A stretch of 64,000 bases of DNA from Sinanaerobacter sp. ZZT-01 (GTDB lineage Bacteria > Bacillota > Clostridia > Peptostreptococcales > Anaerovoracaceae), in contig NZ_CP141728.1 in NCBI RefSeq assembly GCF_035621135.1, positions 1,054,001 through 1,118,000 of the forward strand, read 5' to 3'. The notes beneath the pieces were generated by a model. It searched no databases, was not told where the DNA came from, and worked only from the letters and a program-made list of their open reading frames with translations. How positions within the stretch are numbered: position 1 is the stretch's first letter; each line of letters opens with the position of its first letter. A program made the position numbers and the translations under genes. Positions 1 through 8,381 of the stretch are shown one piece after another.

Positions 1-1230
1 AATCATCATATCTGTAACAGCTACGCCCATTTCTCTGAAAACGTCGACACACTCCAACTGTGAATAGGCAACGCCCTCTAAAACAGCCCTAATTAGCTCT
101 GCACGCTCATGAATTGCAGAAAGCCCAAAGAAAGTACCTCTGCAATCAGGATCGGGGTGAGGAGAACGCTCACCCATTAAATAAGGCAGATAAAGAAGTT
201 TATTTGCACCAATGGGCACCCTTGAAGCCAAATCAGTCATAATTTCATAAGGGTCTACTCCCTTTTTCTTCGCTTCAGCAACTTCCTCACTGCAGACATG
301 ATTCCTCAGCCACTGTAAGGAAAGCCCTGCGCCTTGTGTACAACTCATGACCGTCCATTTTCCCGGTACGGAAGCGCACAGCGTATGCACTCTTCCTTTT
401 TTATCAATCGCAACCTGATTTGAAATTGCATAGACAACGCCGGAGGTTCCGATTGTTGTAAATGCACTTCCTTCAGTGACGATACCGGTACCAATTGCAG
501 CCGCAGGATTGTCTCCTGCGCCTCCTACTACAATGATTCCTTGCGCCAATCCAGTTATTTCTGCGGCTTCTTTATGAACCGCTCCGGTTACATCTGTTGA
601 TTCATACATTTTTCCAAGCAGGCTTTGGTCAATTCCAAAAGCGTCTAGAACTTCACTTGACCATGTGCGTTTTGGAACATCCATTAACTGCATACCGGAT
701 GCATCGGAGACCTCCGTTGCAAACTCACCGGTCAACTTATATCTGATATAATCCTTCGGCAGCAAAATGTGAGCACACTGTTTATAAATTTCAGGTTCAT
801 TTTTTTTCACCCATAATATTTTAGCTGCAGTAAATCCGGTCAAAGCAGGATTCGCTGTAATCGCAAGAATCTTTTCCGGTGTCAAAATGCGGTTCATGTC
901 TTCCACTTCTTTTCCGGTTCTCTGGTCGCACCAAATAATGGACTTTCGAAGTGGATTTCCCTGGTGATCCAACATAACGAGACCATGCATTTGACCGGAA
1001 AGCCCGATTCCTTTTATTGTCTCTGCATTGATCCCTGATTGCTCAAGAACGGAGCGAATACCGACTTTTACAGCTTCCCACCAGTCTTCAGGTTCTTGCT
1101 CCGCCCAGCCATTCTGCTCTTGATACAACGGATATTCATGAGTTTTTGAAGCAACCGCATTTGCTTCAAGATCAAACAGTACGGTTTTGGTTCCCGAAGT
1201 TCCAATATCAATTCCTAACAAGTATTCCAA
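1..1230 (-). CDS. xylB: Xylulokinase (FGGY family), C-terminus cut by window edge
   Basis: Phosphorylates D-xylulose to xylulose 5-phosphate in the cytoplasm, feeding the pentose phosphate pathway. The N-terminus has the FGGY phosphate-1 loop (LGIDIGTSGT), then a GLSGQMHGLV segment and a GAGDNPAAAIGTG stretch typical of xylulokinases. 410 codons are visible of roughly 500, and the frame is open to base 1. The start is a TTG at 1228-1230, preceded by AGAGAGGAG at good spacing; no ATG fits better. It is the last visible gene of the leftward sugar operon, 29 bp after the polyol dehydrogenase. That pairing suggests xylitol to xylulose to xylulose 5-phosphate. Another pentulose kinase specificity, such as ribulose, cannot be excluded. 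Confidence 0.9.
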   Translation of the reverse strand, partial: MEYLLGIDIGTSGTKTVLFDLEANAVASKTHEYPLYQEQNGWAEQEPEDWWEAVKVGIRSVLEQSGINAETIKGIGLSGQMHGLVMLDHQGNPLRKSIIWCDQRTGKEVEDMNRILTPEKILAITANPALTGFTAAKILWVKKNEPEIYKQCAHILLPKDYIRYKLTGEFATEVSDASGMQLMDVPKRTWSSEVLDAFGIDQSLLGKMYESTDVTGAVHKEAAEITGLAQGIIVVGGAGDNPAAAIGTGIVTEGSAFTTIGTSGVVYAISNQVAIDKKGRVHTLCASVPGKWTVMSCTQGAGLSLQWLRNHVCSEEVAEAKKKGVDPYEIMTDLASRVPIGANKLLYLPYLMGERSPHPDPDCRGTFFGLSAIHERAELIRAVLEGVAYSQLECVDVFREMGVAVTDMMI

Positions 1231-1259
1231 AAGAACGCTCCTCTCTGCTCACCTCTCAA

Positions 1260-2303
1260 TTAGTCCGTTATTTTAATGACAGCCTTAACAACTTCATCTT
1301 TTTCATTAATTGCGCATTCAAACGCCTCTTGAATCTGATCAAATTCAAACTCGTGAGTAACAATCCCTGATACATCAATCCGCCCTTCAGCGATTGCTGC
1401 GATCGCCTTTGGATATATATTGCGATACCGGAACACGGACTCTATCTTTGCCTCTTTTGCCATAATTTTACCAAAGTTAAAGAGGATTTCAGGCTCTGCT
1501 GCCAGTCCTACAAGAACAATCGTTCCTCCGTTTTTTACCAGATACGGCGTCTGTGCAATAGTAATTGGCGATCCTGCTGTTTCTATTACTTTTTCAATAC
1601 CTGCTCCTCCGGTTATTTTATCCATTTCAGCAATCACATCGACTTCTTTTCCATTTATTACCCTGGTGGCACCCAGCTTTTTTGCATATTCCAAGCGCTT
1701 TGGAATCACATCGACAACGGTAATGTCCGTTGCTCCGCTTGCTTTGCAAGCAAGCAGCGTAACCAATCCAATGCAGCCCGATCCAAGAATAATCACGTGA
1801 TCCCCAAGACCAATCTGTCCTTGTGCGGCTGCGTGTAGTCCAACGGAAAGCGGTTCCACAAGAGCTCCCTCTTTCGTGGAGATATTGTTTGGCAATTTAA
1901 AACACATATTTTCGGGAAATGCAATGTAATTTTCATAACAGCCCGGAACCGGAGGTGTTGCTAAAAACTGTACATCCGGACAAAGATTATATTTGCCTGA
2001 TTTACAAAACTCACACTGTCCGCATGTAATCCCCGGCTCTAACGCTACCCGATCTCCGACAGTAAGTTTTTTCACACCGCTTCCAACTTCAATAATCGTT
2101 CCCGCACATTCATGCCCTAGCATAAATTCGCCGTCCACTATAAAATCTCCGCATCTGCCATCATGAAAATAGTGGACATCGGAGCCGCAAATCCCTACAT
2201 ATTCCAACTTGATCAAAACTTCCTGTTCTCCGACTTCAGGCATCGGAATCTCCCGAATCTCCATTTTATTTAGTTCGGTCATATAAGCTGCTCTATTTTT
2301 CAT
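1260..2303 (-). CDS. Zinc-dependent polyol (xylitol/sorbitol) dehydrogenase, MDR family
   Basis: Medium-chain dehydrogenase of 347 aa that probably oxidises a polyol such as xylitol or sorbitol to the 2-ketose with NAD. Visible signatures are the catalytic zinc site (GICGSDVHYFHDG and GHECAG), the structural zinc cysteines spaced C-x2-C-x2-C-x7-C (CGQCEFCKSGKYNLC), and the Rossmann motif GSGCIGL near residue 174. The start ATG has AAAGGA upstream. It lies between the ABC importer and xylulokinase, which favours xylitol over sorbitol or threonine as substrate. Family assignment is firm; the substrate is inferred from context. Confidence 0.88.
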   Translation of the reverse strand: MKNRAAYMTELNKMEIREIPMPEVGEQEVLIKLEYVGICGSDVHYFHDGRCGDFIVDGEFMLGHECAGTIIEVGSGVKKLTVGDRVALEPGITCGQCEFCKSGKYNLCPDVQFLATPPVPGCYENYIAFPENMCFKLPNNISTKEGALVEPLSVGLHAAAQGQIGLGDHVIILGSGCIGLVTLLACKASGATDITVVDVIPKRLEYAKKLGATRVINGKEVDVIAEMDKITGGAGIEKVIETAGSPITIAQTPYLVKNGGTIVLVGLAAEPEILFNFGKIMAKEAKIESVFRYRNIYPKAIAAIAEGRIDVSGIVTHEFEFDQIQEAFECAINEKDEVVKAVIKITD

Positions 2304-2335
2304 ACTCCGTATATCCTTTCATTTTAATTTAAGAA

Positions 2336-2366
2336 AGGTGCCTTAATTTTAACCCTTAAGACACCT
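2336..2366 (-). terminator. Intercistronic hairpin after the binding-protein gene
   Basis: Arms AGGTGCCTTAA (2336-2346) and TTAAGACACCT (2356-2366) pair with one G-T wobble around a 9-nt loop. It lies just after the binding-protein stop and before the dehydrogenase. The T-run that follows on the minus strand is weak (TTCTT), so it is more likely a partial terminator or 3' stabiliser giving extra binding-protein mRNA than a full stop. Confidence 0.5.
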
Positions 2367-2379
2367 AGCTTTATCATTC

Positions 2380-3360
2380 TTATTCTGTAATGAGTCCTCT
2401 TTCTTTGTAGATATTTACGTACTCACTTGCATTATCTTTCGTAATAAGTGGTGCAGCAATATCTGTATCGATCTGGGTTTCTTCACCAGTTAAGAGCTTA
2501 TGAACCGTTTCCATGTTCAGCTTAGCGAGGTCAATTGCAGATTGCAGACAAGTGGATGTCATTTTACCCTCTTCAATTAAAAGACACGCTTCCGCAGTAC
2601 CATCTACACCGTAAGACAGGATATCTGCATATTCCGCTTTACCTTTCACTGCTTCCAAAGCACCCGCTGCCATGTTGTCATTCATAGAAATGATGGCATC
2701 GATTTCGCCATGTGCCATGATCCAGTCTTCCATAAGCTGCATTGCTTCATCCTTGTTCCAATTAGCAAAATCTTCGGCAAGAATCTTAACATCAGGTCTT
2801 GCACTAAAGAATACTTCTTTCCAAGCCTTTAGTCTTTCATCTGCATGGAAGTTGCCGGAAGGTCCTTTCAGGACAACTACTTTTCCGTTTTTCGGCACCT
2901 GCTTGATTGCAGCTTCCGCATTTACCTTCGCTTGTACATATGGGTCGGCATCGACAGAAGAAGCTCCTTCAATTCCGTCAATACGAGCATTTGTCGTAAT
3001 CGCAATAATTCCTGCACTTACAATCTGTTCTACATAAGGGCGCTGTGCCTCTCCATTGTTTGGCTGTACAATAATTGCATCGTAGCCGTTTGCAATTGCA
3101 TTTTCAATCGCAGCGTTTTCTTTCTCATCATCTGCCTGCCCATCAATTACATCCAAAGTAATGTCATCATAATTGTCTGCTTCTGCCTTCATTTCATTTG
3201 CCAGCCAAGCAGCAAAGGAGTCAGATTGTGCTCTCGCAATGTACGCTACTCGATACCCATCTTTATCACCCTGCGCGTCTTTATTATCTCCTCCGCAGCC
3301 AGCCAGGGCAGTAAGTACCAGTGTTAAAACCAATAATACCGCTAAAATCTTCTTTCTCAT
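2380..3360 (-). CDS. Sugar ABC transporter substrate-binding lipoprotein (RbsB-like)
   Basis: Periplasmic-binding-protein-like fold 4 protein, anchored outside the membrane by lipid, which delivers a sugar to the adjacent permease and ATPase. The signal peptide MRKKILAVLLVLTL ends in a lipobox LAGC with the lipidated Cys at residue 22. The mature part has the RbsB-type order with AIENAIANGYDAIIVQPNN, then DERLKAWKEVF, then SMNDNMAAGALEAVKG. The ATG at 3360 was chosen because it opens the signal peptide and has AAAGG upstream; the longer frame adds 24 non-signal residues. First domain of the ligand site is conserved, but the sugar cannot be read from sequence. Xylitol, xylose or ribose are candidates from the neighbours. 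Confidence 0.9.
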   Translation of the reverse strand: MRKKILAVLLVLTLVLTALAGCGGDNKDAQGDKDGYRVAYIARAQSDSFAAWLANEMKAEADNYDDITLDVIDGQADDEKENAAIENAIANGYDAIIVQPNNGEAQRPYVEQIVSAGIIAITTNARIDGIEGASSVDADPYVQAKVNAEAAIKQVPKNGKVVVLKGPSGNFHADERLKAWKEVFFSARPDVKILAEDFANWNKDEAMQLMEDWIMAHGEIDAIISMNDNMAAGALEAVKGKAEYADILSYGVDGTAEACLLIEEGKMTSTCLQSAIDLAKLNMETVHKLLTGEETQIDTDIAAPLITKDNASEYVNIYKERGLITE

Positions 3361-3438
3361 AATACATTTTTCCTTTCTTTTTAAATTATATTTGAATAAA
3401 TAATTTAAGACGATCCAATGAGACTTCTGCAATAAAGC

Positions 3439-4473
3439 TCACTCGGCTTGCTCCTTTTTAATTTCCGTATCTCGGTTACCCAAAATGACTTTTATGCTCT
3501 TTTTATTTTTGAATTTTAAGTCATATAAAACGGCTGCTACAATGATGCCGCCTTTGACAATCTGTTTTACATAGGAGTCAACCCCTTGTAAATTCATAAT
3601 ATTGTTTAAACATCCGATGATAAAAGAGCCGACCAAAGTTCCAAGCGTTGTGCCAACACCTCCAGTAAAACTCGTACCGCCTACAATCGCTGCGGTCAGT
3701 CCTTCCATTTCATATCCCACTGCTCCATTCGGAAGTCCGGCATTTACACGAGACATATATAAAATTCCGGCGATACCTACTAAAATGCCATTTAATATGA
3801 ATGCAATGTACTTTGAGCGAATTACATTGATACCTGATGCAATCGCAGCCTCTTCATTTCCTCCAATTGCATAAAGGGAACGTCCAAACCTCGTATGATT
3901 CAAAACGTACCAGATCACAATCGTGATAAGTACTAAGAAGACGATTGGAATCGGTATCATTTTAAAGAAAGGGGTTCCCGAAAAGATCGGAACATCTGCT
4001 AGATTTCCCTGTCCAAACACCTTATAATCTGAAATCTGAAGAATATTTTGCCCGCTTGTATAATAAAGTGCCATTCCTCTCGCTACCATTGTCATAGCTA
4101 ATGTGACGATAAATGCAGGCATCTTGCAATTTGCAACAAAAAAAGCATTCACGATATTACATAGTACTGCAACAAGTATCGCTACGGCAAATGCGCCGAG
4201 CAAAGAACCCGTAGCTTTATAAAAGCTCACAGATAAAACACCTGACAGCGCTAATACTGCACCTACAGACAAATCCAGCATCCCGCTTATAATAAGAAGC
4301 ATTTCTCCATATGCCAATATCGTTGCAACCGCTAACTGTCTTGCTATATTTGTCAAATTACCGGGACTGAAAAAATTCTCATTCAGTGTCATGGAAATTA
4401 GTATCATTACTAACAATACAAAGAATATAGAATATTTCTGCATTGCCTGACTTACATTGTCTTTTAATCTCAT
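3439..4473 (-). CDS. Sugar ABC transporter permease (RbsC family)
   Basis: Inner-membrane subunit of the ribose/xylose-type importer, 344 aa with about ten hydrophobic segments. The BPD_transp_2 signature is clear: MLDLSVGAVLALSGV near residue 68, then GGNEEAAIASGINV (the loop that contacts the ATPase), and AIVGGTSFTGGVGT. The start ATG has GGGAGG seven bases upstream. It lies 14 bp after the ATPase gene and 78 bp before the binding-protein gene, so the three are co-transcribed. One permease gene is present, so it should work as a homodimer. Confidence 0.92.
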   Translation of the reverse strand: MRLKDNVSQAMQKYSIFFVLLVMILISMTLNENFFSPGNLTNIARQLAVATILAYGEMLLIISGMLDLSVGAVLALSGVLSVSFYKATGSLLGAFAVAILVAVLCNIVNAFFVANCKMPAFIVTLAMTMVARGMALYYTSGQNILQISDYKVFGQGNLADVPIFSGTPFFKMIPIPIVFLVLITIVIWYVLNHTRFGRSLYAIGGNEEAAIASGINVIRSKYIAFILNGILVGIAGILYMSRVNAGLPNGAVGYEMEGLTAAIVGGTSFTGGVGTTLGTLVGSFIIGCLNNIMNLQGVDSYVKQIVKGGIIVAAVLYDLKFKNKKSIKVILGNRDTEIKKEQAE

Positions 4474-4487
4474 TCTTTTTCCTCCCT

Positions 4488-5981
4488 TTATATTGTTCCT
4501 GTAGCATATTTCATAATTGCTTCTTGAGAGAATGCTTCCTTATGCAGCTCTCCTTCTATTCTGCCCTGACACATCACATATATCCGGTCACACATTCCAA
4601 TCAACTCCGGCAGTTCAGAGGAAACCATAATAACCCCTTTCCCCTCTTTTGCCATCTCAGTCATCAGTTTATAGATTTCAAATTTTGCACCGACGTCAAT
4701 TCCTCTTGTCGGTTCATCCAAGATCAAAATATCTGGATTTCGCAGCATCCATTTTGCCAAAAGTACTTTTTGCTGATTTCCTCCTGAAAGAGATTGGATA
4801 GCAGTTTCCAATGTAGGTGTTTTTACATTCATTTTTTCAAAATATTTTCCTACTACTTCTCTCTCTTTTCTCTTGTGGGTATAGCCCCGGTATACAAATT
4901 GGTTCAGAGAGGAGAGGCTGGCATTTTCCATGACGCTTCGAACCGGCACAATTCCATATCTTCTTCTGTCTTCGGAAAGCATAATCATGCCATTTCTTAT
5001 ACTGCACCTTACATTCCGAATACTGACTTTTTTACCTGAGATACGTATTTCTCCTGACGATATATTTTCCAATCCAAATAAAGAACGCATCACTTCAGTT
5101 CTTCCTGCTCCAACAAGACCTGCAAAACCAATGATCTCGCCGCAATTTAAATGAAACGATACATCTTCATACAGATTTTCACTGCATAAATTTTCAACTT
5201 CCAAAAGATTCTTTCCAATAGTAATATCTTCTTTTGGGTATACATTCTCCATCTTTCTTCCAACCATGAGTGCAATCACTTCATCAATATTCGTATCTTC
5301 TGCACGCATGCTCTTGACAACGCTCCCATCTCGAAAAACAGTAATATCATCCGCAATTTGGAATACCTCATCCAGCTTGTGAGAAATATATATAATACTT
5401 ACTCCTTTTTCTTTTAAAACCTTGATTTTATCAAACAAAAGAGCTACTTCTCTTTGTGTAATCGCAGAGGTTGGTTCATCCATTACAATAATCTGTGCGT
5501 CATTTGAAATTGCTTTTATAATTTCGAGCATTTGAATATCGGATACGGTTAAGGTTTTTAACTTTTGATCCGCTTTATAGCTTAAGCCCTCTTCCTCTAA
5601 AAGGTGGATTGTCTTTTCTCTCACCTCTTTCCATTTGACTTTACCAAATTTATTAACAGGCAGTCTTCCTAAAAAAAGATTCTCCTTTACAGACATCTCC
5701 GGCACATAATTTAACTCTTGTGCAATCATTGCAATACCCAAATTTTGAGCTTGAATCGGATCTTTTATCTGGACAGGCTTTTCATCCATAAAAATGGTTC
5801 CTGCATCCGGTTTATAAATTCCATTTATGATTTTCATAAGTGTCGATTTTCCGGCACCATTTTCTCCGCAAAGCGCATGAACTGTTCCTTTTCGCACCGA
5901 AAAATCAATTTTATCCAAAGCTTTGACGCCAGGAAAATATTTTTCAATTTGAGAGACTCTTAGTTTTATTTCCTCGCTCAT
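4488..5981 (-). CDS. Sugar ABC transporter double-ATPase subunit (RbsA/XylG family)
   Basis: Cytoplasmic energising subunit of the sugar importer, 497 aa, with two fused ATPase domains. The N-terminal domain has Walker A GENGAGKST near residue 39 and a Walker B ending in IVMDEPTSA. The C-terminal half has the degenerate Walker A typical of this family (GLVGAGRTEV), a canonical signature LSGGNQQKV and Walker B LILDEPTRGID. Length matches RbsA/XylG/MglA proteins (about 500 aa). The ATG is preceded by AAAGGAG. It is the first gene of the leftward operon and follows a consensus promoter about 100 bp upstream. Confidence 0.93.
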   Translation of the reverse strand: MSEEIKLRVSQIEKYFPGVKALDKIDFSVRKGTVHALCGENGAGKSTLMKIINGIYKPDAGTIFMDEKPVQIKDPIQAQNLGIAMIAQELNYVPEMSVKENLFLGRLPVNKFGKVKWKEVREKTIHLLEEEGLSYKADQKLKTLTVSDIQMLEIIKAISNDAQIIVMDEPTSAITQREVALLFDKIKVLKEKGVSIIYISHKLDEVFQIADDITVFRDGSVVKSMRAEDTNIDEVIALMVGRKMENVYPKEDITIGKNLLEVENLCSENLYEDVSFHLNCGEIIGFAGLVGAGRTEVMRSLFGLENISSGEIRISGKKVSIRNVRCSIRNGMIMLSEDRRRYGIVPVRSVMENASLSSLNQFVYRGYTHKRKEREVVGKYFEKMNVKTPTLETAIQSLSGGNQQKVLLAKWMLRNPDILILDEPTRGIDVGAKFEIYKLMTEMAKEGKGVIMVSSELPELIGMCDRIYVMCQGRIEGELHKEAFSQEAIMKYATGTI

Positions 5982-6046
5982 AACGAAGTCTCCTTTCTAG
6001 CAGTTTCTATTTTCTTGTCGTTTTGTGTTTTATTATGCCAAATACT

Positions 6047-6067
6047 TTTGCATATCTACTTTGCATA
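6047..6067 (-). promoter_or_regulatory. Tandem TATGCAAA repeats, candidate operator of the sugar operon
   Basis: Two direct copies of TATGCAAA on the minus strand (6047-6054 and 6060-6067), starts 13 bp apart, lie just downstream of the expected transcription start of the sugar operon. That is a typical repressor position. No regulator gene for this operon lies in the window, so the cognate factor is unknown. Confidence 0.35.
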
Positions 6068-6079
6068 AGTTTTACAAAA

Positions 6080-6108
6080 ATTATATACTCAACTTATTTT
6101 CCTGTCAA
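6080..6108 (-). promoter_or_regulatory. Sigma-A promoter of the sugar ABC/xylB operon
   Basis: On the minus strand a perfect -35 TTGACA (6103-6108) and perfect -10 TATAAT (6080-6085) are separated by exactly 17 bp. It points toward the ATPase gene, whose start is about 100 bp downstream. The rest of the 378-bp gap (5982-6360) is AT-rich and holds only this promoter, the tandem repeats and the weaker rightward promoter. Confidence 0.8.
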
Positions 6109-6289
6109 TCTCTTATTCCATCTTTTTATCGCAAGTTACTCTCTTCTTTTTTGTTTAATTTTTAACGATTTGGTCGCTTTTATTATGAGTAAATATGCTT
6201 CAATAAGGGCATAAGCGCATATATTTATTCTTTAAATATACATGTTAGTATATTTTACCTTACCTCTCCTGCTGATTTTTAAATTTAAT

Positions 6290-6320
6290 TTAACACTTTT
6301 ATGAAAAAATAGGGTATACT
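6290..6320 (+). promoter_or_regulatory. Weak sigma-A-like promoter for the 6361 gene
   Basis: A good -10 TATACT (6315-6320) has a TTAACA -35-like hexamer at 6290-6295. The 19-bp spacing is longer than optimal. It lies 40 bp before the TTG start of the unknown gene. This is the only plausible rightward promoter in the gap. Confidence 0.4.
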
Positions 6321-6360
6321 TTATTATTAAGACTATATCAACAATCATGGAGGAAATAGA

Positions 6361-7542
6361 TTGAACCGAAACGATTTAAAAGTAATTCAAGGCGGCGCAA
6401 GTAATGCTGTCACAGTTGGTGAACATAAATTTATCTCTGCTTATGTGACCGATACAAGGCTGATGGGAGTCATCGGCTTGCATATTCACTGGGCAATAGA
6501 AAGTCCTTCTCTTTTTTCTGATTTCCATCAATTTTTTTATTTTGATGCAGAAGAATTTGGTCTTGAAACTTATCGCAGTGTAGTAGGAAATGAATCCTTT
6601 GAGATTACTTTAATTGAAAAGACGCTAATCGACGGTCTTGGCGGCGAAAAAAAGAACCTAAATGAACGGGAAGCCCGTTATTTGGTCCAGCAATTTGTAA
6701 AAACCACATTTGCTTTAAACACAACTCCTTGTGAACCGCAAAGTGAATATGCATTTTTATTGGAAGACCCGATTATACTGAATGCCGAAGAACTTAACGC
6801 TATTGCTGATAAACTGTGCACTTCCATGAAATCACATCATCAAGTCATTCACTACTACCTCATGCGTACTTTTGGAAGAGATATTGAGGGTGCCTCTTAC
6901 CTTCTGTCAAAAAATGCACAGATAGAAGAGATTTCTGAAAAACAGCCTTCCACACTCTGCAGAAATACCATCGAAGAATTCTTGAATCCTGATGGTTCTC
7001 TATCCTATTTGTCAGAATCATTGATCGAGGTAGAAAACTCTTATAAAATTGTACTTTCTGAATTAAAATTAGAAAATGAAAAGGTATGCTTTGCAAAAAA
7101 GCGTTCTTCCTTCTCCGTCTCTCCGGCAGAAGTTGCCATGCTATTAAATCGTCCGGAATTTGTGACTCTATTTGAAATTTTAGTCGATCCGGATGAGTTT
7201 GAAAGTGAATTTTCTCACTTCAGTGCCGGAGCAATGCAAACCATTCACGATAACGGGAGATTATATTTGGAATTCAATCACAACAACGACCACGTCATAC
7301 GTCAAACCTTCCGCTTAAACGAGGACGTACATGGGCTTTATTACATCAGTGACTATGGGCAGCTGGTTATCGCCGCTTATACAAAAGATGATATCCGGGA
7401 TTTAGAGAATCGCCTGCACAAAAGCGGCATCAACCTAATGATTATCCCTACCGCAAAATATGAATTCAAAGAGCCTGTTCTTTATGAATTTATCCAAAGT
7501 GATTTTGATGATTTTAATGAATTCATTGAATCACTGCAATAG
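6361..7542 (+). CDS. Conserved-looking protein of unknown function
   Basis: I do not recognise this 393-aa protein. It is soluble, acidic, without signal peptide or membrane segment, and rich in aromatic residues (IHWAIESPSLFSDFHQFFYFD near residue 42). The C-terminal half (about 255-393) reads as alternating beta strands and helices. It contains no obvious metal- or nucleotide-binding motif. The start is TTG at 6361, with GGAGG and a 7-base spacer; there is no nearby ATG. It is monocistronic and divergent from the sugar operon. The downstream prenyltransferase gene points toward it, ending 26 bp away. Codon use looks like its neighbours, so nothing suggests recent transfer. Confidence 0.75.
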   Translation: MNRNDLKVIQGGASNAVTVGEHKFISAYVTDTRLMGVIGLHIHWAIESPSLFSDFHQFFYFDAEEFGLETYRSVVGNESFEITLIEKTLIDGLGGEKKNLNEREARYLVQQFVKTTFALNTTPCEPQSEYAFLLEDPIILNAEELNAIADKLCTSMKSHHQVIHYYLMRTFGRDIEGASYLLSKNAQIEEISEKQPSTLCRNTIEEFLNPDGSLSYLSESLIEVENSYKIVLSELKLENEKVCFAKKRSSFSVSPAEVAMLLNRPEFVTLFEILVDPDEFESEFSHFSAGAMQTIHDNGRLYLEFNHNNDHVIRQTFRLNEDVHGLYYISDYGQLVIAAYTKDDIRDLENRLHKSGINLMIIPTAKYEFKEPVLYEFIQSDFDDFNEFIESLQ

Positions 7543-7567
7543 GAATATTTCAGGCTCCCTAAAGTCA

Positions 7568-8209
7568 TCAACCGCCTAAGGTAATGTCTTGCCTCTGGTA
7601 CCAATCTAATGCACGGTAAAATTGATTTTCTTCAAAATCAGGCCATAGCTCCGGTAAAGTATAAAAATCCGAGTATACAGACTGTACCGGAAGAAACCCG
7701 CTTAGCCTGCAATGTCCGCCCCAGCGAAGAATTAAATCAATTCTTGAAATATCTTTAGATGCAATCCCACTTGGATAATTTAAGTCCCAGTCCCATCCAT
7801 AATTTACCAAGAAATTGACACGTATTCCTCCATCTCCAAATTTTCTTCGAATCCGGTAAGGAATCAGCTCCTTTGGAAAACAGCTTGAATTGCTGTCGCC
7901 TACAACCAACAGCTCGGCATCTTTTTCTGCCAAAGTTTCTACCGCATCTACACAAGCCTTTTGAAAGGCTTGTTTTTGTATGGCTGGTCTTTTTGTATTA
8001 TCGACAGTAAATCCATAAAGTGTCAGTTCTTCAATGCCCAATTGTCTGCACATCTCATATAATTTAAATCCCGGCTCAATTCCAAATTCATATCCCATTT
8101 GCTTTTCCAGTCCACGCTGTTTTGCCCATCTGCGATTGCCATCCGGAATGATCCCGATATGTTTTGGAATTCTTTTCCATTCATTCCTCTTATTCTCAAT
8201 GTTATCCAT
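7568..8209 (-). CDS. Divergent cis-prenyltransferase (undecaprenyl diphosphate synthase family)
   Basis: Member of the UppS family, which extends farnesyl diphosphate with isopentenyl units to make the lipid carrier of wall synthesis. Seen: region I as HIGIIPDGNRRWA with the catalytic Asp, region III as LTLYGFTVDNTKRP, and region V as LILRWGGHCRLSGFLPVQSVYSDF followed by WPDF. Odd points: at 213 aa it is shorter than housekeeping UppS (about 240-250 aa), the usual FSTENW Trp is replaced, the Glu of region V (GGE) is His, and the metal-binding Glu of AYxE is Asp. It therefore looks like a paralogue with altered substrate or chain length rather than the essential UppS. The start has AAAGGAG. 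Confidence 0.8.
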   Translation of the reverse strand: MDNIENKRNEWKRIPKHIGIIPDGNRRWAKQRGLEKQMGYEFGIEPGFKLYEMCRQLGIEELTLYGFTVDNTKRPAIQKQAFQKACVDAVETLAEKDAELLVVGDSNSSCFPKELIPYRIRRKFGDGGIRVNFLVNYGWDWDLNYPSGIASKDISRIDLILRWGGHCRLSGFLPVQSVYSDFYTLPELWPDFEENQFYRALDWYQRQDITLGG

Positions 8210-8316
8210 ACAAAAACTCCTTTCCGCCTTATTTTACACATAGATTTAAATGTTATTCACACAAATAAATTCCCTCTCACAATCGATATTTTAATATTCC
8301 AACAATTATCGCTTAC

Positions 8317-8345
8317 TTTACAAATTACGCAATTCTAGCTATGAT
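8317..8345 (+). promoter_or_regulatory. Sigma-A promoter of the ClC gene
   Basis: TTTACA (8317-8322), a 17-bp spacer and TATGAT (8340-8345) give a good vegetative promoter 37 bp before the ClC start codon. It is the only clear promoter in this gap. Confidence 0.6.
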
Positions 8346-8381
8346 AAAAGTAGAAACAAACAAAATATAGGATGTGAAAAA

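Noticed and set aside
6030-6050. Leftward TTTGGCATAATAAAAC near the sugar promoter as a sigma-54 element
   Set aside because: The -12 GC is missing (CA at that position), while a perfect sigma-A promoter lies close by.
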